DNA from: Temnothorax longispinosus
Taxonomy: Eukaryota > Arthropoda > Insecta > Hymenoptera > Formicidae
Assembly: GCF_030848805.1 (NCBI RefSeq)
Contig: NC_092366.1
Coordinates: forward strand, 5,723,724-5,787,723
Length of the DNA stretch: 64,000 nucleotides
Reading direction: 5' to 3'
Positions 58,925 to 64,000 of the stretch are shown one piece after another. Numbering within the stretch: the stretch's first letter is position 1; every line of letters begins with the position of its first letter. The notes beneath the pieces were generated by a model. It did not search any database and had not been told where the DNA came from. It saw only the letters and a list, made by a program, of their open reading frames with translations. The position numbers and the translations under genes were made by a program.

Positions 58925-59823
58925 GAAATAAGATATTAGCATGGCATAATGAAATGTTGTTTATAGTTGTTTATTGTTATAAATTACTCTACACTCCCAA
59001 TAAAAGTAAAAACAAGCAATTGTTCCGTAAATGTCCTGCAAACGAGCCTGTGAATGTCCTATGCCATAAAGGCGCCATAAGGTATCTCTTTTATTAAATT
59101 TTAGGGGTTTGCCCGCGCATATTGTCGCACTACGGATTTACAAGATGCGTCATAACGTGCAATATATTGTGGTTACCCGGCACAATTCAGTTTATGTACC
59201 CGATAAACCGCGTCGTGGAAAAGGCATTATGGTCTTTGGAAACAACTCGCGCCGGTCTCGTCGCTATAGATACATGTATAGATATATATGTATATCGATA
59301 TCGTTCCTGCTCAAAGTTTACATAAACGACCCGCCATTGTAAAAAACGAATAACCAGCTGGAAACTATCGAAGAGCCAGCTGGGCCCGGTCAATAATTAA
59401 TCCGAGTGAGCAACAAAATGCGCTGCACGGTGTCGTGTATTCGAAGATATTTATGCCCGTTTATAAATTTTAATGGCCTCGCCGAGTTTTAATGGCCTGG
59501 TGTTTCATGGCATCTAAGGAGTATCGTCAATAATCCCGAAATAGTCGTTCGCGTGTATTAGCGTTCGAAAATGTTCGAATTACGCGAAGATCGGGCCGTG
59601 CGAATCGCACTTTATCATACATTTGACGGGATTCAAGCGAAATTCACCTAGTGTGTCTTCATTATTGGAAATCGCGTCGAATTTCCTGCGACCGTATCTA
59701 TTTCCGTTATCTCTATTTGTACCGTTATTGACATCCGTCCCGTTAATTGAACAGTCAATTTTTGAGAGGTTGATAATTCATGAGGTTTTTCAGCCTCTGA
59801 CTTCATCGACGCGTTCGAGAATC

Positions 59824-59854
59824 AGTCTCTCTCTCGCTCTCTCTCTCTCTCTCT
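59824..59854. repeat. CT microsatellite
   Basis: CTCTCT repeat with one CG interruption. Confidence 0.95.
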
Positions 59855-60668
59855 AAATTTTTAAGTTGGTTTCACTCAAACCCAATAAAACGGGCATCGC
59901 CGTCCTCACGGACGCATAAAATACACCCGAGACCATTAGAAGCGGATTTACGTGGCTTCTTCTTCTTTCGCGAGATCTCATTTCTCAAAGAGGGGGTAAG
60001 AACTCCATGGTAAGATGGAATTGGATTTTGCTTGTAAGACGCGCGCATGACTCCCATACGTGAAGCAAAACATTTACCGTACTCACCTAATGAAGGTAAA
60101 CCCGGACACTGATGTAAGATAATACGTTTTATTATGCTGCGAGCAATATTGCGTAATAATTTCTACTTTTCAGGACAATAGCCATTCTAGATAATATTTT
60201 CTTGTATTCCTGCTGGTCTCTTTCGAAGAAGCCAACCTCCTGCTCTACCAGCAAGTTGGCCGCGAGATTATCCTCCTGACGCTACATGGGAAAAATGAGT
60301 TGCTTTGCAACAGCGACACCCACTGAGAAGCAGGGACGAGCGAAACGATACAAACGTTTCCGAAGGAGTATGGCGACAGACGTTGAAATGGAATTCGATT
60401 CTGCACGGATGTTGCGCGTATATTGTCGGTAAATTGAAAAAGCCAGGTTCTGGCAGGTGGAGATATGTTCCTGATGCTGTGGGCAATAACGTTCGAGCAT
60501 TTGAGTCTCGAATGTAATTTACTTTAAGAAGCAATTGCTCGAATTGTATTCTTACGTTCATAGGGGATTCCTTGTTATTAGATTATTAGATCTCTACGTT
60601 ATTCCAGAGAACGCCATTTCTATTGCCTCCGCAATGGCTTGCTCGTAATAATATCGTGACCAAACTAT

Positions 60669-60712
60669 CTAATATTAATCTAATATTAAACTAAATCTAA
60701 TATTAAATCTAA
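60669..60712. repeat. AT-rich tandem repeat CTAATATTAA
   Basis: Three copies of CTAATATTA with spacers of 2-8 bp, plus flanking CTAAAT fragments. Confidence 0.85.
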
Positions 60713-62124
60713 ATGAGGAATAATTTTCTTCGCGATATTCGTAAAACTTCTTTCGTAAGCTCTGACGTTTGAGAAGCGAAGTTATGTAAGAAATATCCCC
60801 CCACGAGAGCGTGTGATCGAGGTACTTCCTTTTTTTTCGGAGATACATTTTTCATCGGGACACCGTCGAGCCGTTCACGATCCAATGAAGTTCGAAGTTT
60901 GAACAACTCTACCGCTATGTCGCAAGTTTTTCCTTTTGTCGTGCTAACCGAATCGTATTGGGAAATCGAACTTTTTGGTGGACCCCGTGTTTCTAAGAAT
61001 TTTGCTGAAAAATAACGATTTAAAGGTCGGCCTTAGAATTGTTATCGCAAACCGCAATGTATATTGAAAACAGCAGACAGGGTAAAATTATATATCCCTA
61101 TAAAAATTTATATTAAAGAAATTTATGTCAAACGTATTGTTAAATAACAGGATTATGTAATCGTTATAAAGATCAATGAGTATAATTGTAGCACATTTTC
61201 AAACGATATGAAAACTTAGATGTTATATCACTATTATGCAATTACCGAGTTGTTGAGATAATATATATTTCCTATATGCATCTATTTATTAAATATCGAC
61301 ATTCTATATTTATAGCACAATTGAGAATGGAGAAATTTCGCAACGAGACGTCGCGTGATATTTCGCGTATTATTTTGTTACTGTATCCGTTCGCGGTGTA
61401 TGATAGATTAACTTGAACCGCAGGTACGCTTTAAAGTTCCAGCGAAGATAACCCAGTCTTCGTCGTCTGGCGAGCACTCATCTGACGAATATTAACTTTG
61501 TTTTTGCGGTGGCCAAGTTTCCGCAAACTGGTGTCCTTCGGGGACCGCGTTGTGTACATGTATCGCATGTTAATCATACTCTCGTGATCTGTCCGCGTAC
61601 GCGCATAATTAGATTGACAATAACACCGCGCGGGTTGCGTGCTTTACGTCGCCCGTACACGCATCTACCAGCTCGTCAATAATACGATAATCATGATGGA
61701 CGATTTGTATTACAACACTTGCGGTGCTCGCGTAGCGAGCATTTTCCGCGACGTTTCGAATTTCGCTCACGTTGATGAACCGCATTATAACCAACAACGC
61801 AAAGGGCAGGCGGATCTCGCAGCCCGTAGGGTTTCCAGGCCCAGCTTTCACTCCCGCGCGTCGAGGATCAATATTCGCCAGCAACCCTCCAAAACCGTGT
61901 GCAAATCTAACTTCCTCTCTCTCTCTTTCTCTCCCTCTTTCTCTATATCGGAATTCGATATTTATCGTAGTCTTGTCTTCTTCCAGTAACTCTTCGCCTT
62001 ATCTGATATTTGTCCCTCCCGCTAAACAGCTGTGCCTCACTGAATACTGCTCATTTTTAAATTTTATTTCCGACAATTTCTCTTTTAGATCAAAAGACGC
62101 TTTGGCTGTTTGTACGATTGTCTG

Positions 62125-62133
62125 TCTCTTTCT

Positions 62134-62176
<43 letters not shown>

Positions 62177-62180
62177 CCCC
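62125..62180. repeat. CT microsatellite ending in poly-C
   Basis: About 37 bp of pure CT repeat (62138-62174) ending in a C run. A smaller CT tract lies at 61915-61950. Confidence 0.97.
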
Positions 62181-64000
62181 ATTCGTCTTGAATCGACACT
62201 CCTGCGTCGGTTGACTGAAATTCTCGTTCACCGAGAGCGTCCTCCGAGGTTAAGGGGGTTGAGAGAGGGTGAGAAACGGAGAGAGAGCGGAATTGTGCGC
62301 GGAACTACCCGGTTCACTGAGCCCACTTCAGATTTTCATTCATACAAATGTCAACCTAACACCTCGCGTCAAATGAGATCGACCAGTCACTTGACTTCCA
62401 AGTTATCGCTATCCGAAAGAAATAACATCGTCCGACAATCTTTCTCTCAGTTTTCTTCTCACGTTGTTTATCGTTCGCTCACCCTCTCTCCTTAAATCGG
62501 ATAATATGCGCAACGGATCCGACCCCGCTCCAGTAAATCCACGACATCGGCGTGTTTGCGTCAAAAAAGTTTCTCTCAAGATTATAGCCCCAGGGGGATT
62601 TTTTCTAAACGTTGTAACTGCGTGTCGTGTATCATTATCGCGACTAAATAACAAGGAACTGTCTAACAGTTTAACGATGCTATGCGATCCTGTCGCTGCT
62701 AGCGGTATTCAGACAAGCAAATCATGGCAGATATTCGAATAAACGAGGCACATTAACGGGAAAGAGATAATCGTTACTTCGCATTGTCAATCGGTAACTG
62801 CCTTTTGCTATCGAGTTATCGATTTTTACCACCGTATAATCGGACACTTAATTTAAAAAAGATAAAAACGCGGCTAAATTGTAAATCCCTATCTCATGGC
62901 TTACTATTCTGGCAATAAAATTCTACGTATAACAGTATTGTTATGGAAATTAAATTAATCGAAAAATGGATGTTAATAAGTGCATTTTTATTCATAGCTT
63001 CAATTATAACATAATTAACTTATACTCCTCTCAAATATTTTAAAAATTCGTGCTTTAATCTCGCGATATGTATATTAACAACGATGCCCTTTCATGAAAA
63101 TAAAAATATTTTAATAAAAAATAATTATACATATGTATATTTAGTTATATGTATCTGGAAATTATTCAACAAAATTCCCTTTTCTGGCTCTCAATACTGT
63201 CTAACAGAAATGTAAAATATACATTTGCAGCAATCAATAAAAATAACAATTTAATTTTCATCATTATATTAAAAAGATAAAAAAACCGCGTCGTATTTTT
63301 TCACTTTTTGCCCGATATCGATTGCTTGAAAATAAGGTTGTAAGGATGCAAATGAAGTGGATCAATGGATAGATAGGTGACACTTCTAGGGGTAAAAAAG
63401 TGGTTGGGGAGGGTCGGCATCCCCCCTGCGGGAAAAGAATCAAGGAGTTTTTTCATCGGGATCGGAGACACGGGAGGGGGAATATTATATTTTACGTCAA
63501 TATGCTCGTTACGTTTGTTCTCAAATTAAATACGCGATGTCAGTACTTGTGCTATAAAATAAACTGAAAACCATCGTCGAGAGAACCGTCCCTCGTAACC
63601 GTCAAAGTTAAACAAACTAACGCGCACATCTTCACATTTAATATTTTTCAATTTTTTGATAGAAAAGTTTCAGGTAAAGTTAAAAATCGCTAAATAAACA
63701 CGAAGTGTTCGAAGTGTATGAACTGCAATGTAAAGGCGTAGTTTCGAATAATTTCAATTCCAATTTTACTCGAGATGGCTTTTCGTGGCACGTTAACATC
63801 GGGAGAAGAAGTGGCAGGGTTAAAAACGTGGAAGCACAATTGCTCACGGAGGCGTGCAACCCTGAAATCCCCAGTTTGCGATAAATGACACGATGGCTGT
63901 GTCTGTACGGCCGTACACGCACTTAAGCACGCGATCTCACATAGCCCATAGGTGATTAAAGAGAGCTTAATAACAGCCGCTCATTACATCGATCGCGACC

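Larger units (their letters stand above)
53729..64000. other. 5' flank and possible non-coding 5' exons of unc-13
   Basis: No coding exon or other gene is recognisable. The region has one long inverted repeat (58676-58924), CT microsatellites (59824-59854, 61915-61950, 62125-62180), an AT-rich tandem repeat (60669-60712) and short hairpins (57067-57085, 58062-58077, 55869-55889). Promoter and 5' UTR exons of the long isoform probably lie here or beyond, but I cannot place them. Confidence 0.55.

Overview
The window is nuclear DNA from an animal, most likely an insect. CpG dinucleotides are frequent, the introns are long and AT-rich with many TA, GT and GA microsatellites, and the one recognisable gene reads best as an insect ortholog. 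A hymenopteran such as an ant fits the base composition, but this is inference from composition and not proof.

One gene dominates: unc-13 (Munc13 family), on the minus strand, with coding sequence from 53728 down to 3065. I placed 19 coding exons by matching reading frame, splice sites and family homology. Joined, they give 9321 nt with no internal stop, i.e. 3106 residues plus a stop. The order is: one huge 1825-codon first coding exon (48254-53728) with coiled coils, Ser/Pro-rich, Tyr/Gln-rich and polyglutamine stretches; a short linker exon (35974-36087) that may instead be the start of a short isoform; three small exons (35370-35413, 33880-33970, 27706-27780); the C1 exon (24947-25166); the C1-C2B linker (22861-22981 plus one of two alternative 107-nt exons at 19765-19871 and 15950-16056); C2B (9656-9797, 8908-9360); the MUN exons (8530-8680, 6607-7341, 6296-6517, 5760-6212, 5535-5666, 5241-5466); an optional 60-nt cassette (4905-4964); and C2C (3735-3833, 3462-3624, 3065-3362).

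UNC-13 proteins act at the presynaptic active zone. The MUN domain opens syntaxin and templates SNARE assembly, C1 senses diacylglycerol, C2B senses calcium and phosphoinositides, and the variable N-terminus places the protein at release sites. The structure here supports several kinds of isoform choice: two possible N-termini, a frame-enforced pair of mutually exclusive exons between C1 and C2B, and an optional insert between MUN and C2C.

The remaining sequence is introns, the 3' flank or 3' UTR (1-3064) and the 5' flank (53729-64000). These hold microsatellites, a few regulatory-looking motifs and one striking 97-bp perfect inverted repeat at 58676-58924. I see no second protein-coding gene, no tRNA or rRNA gene and no CRISPR array that I can support.
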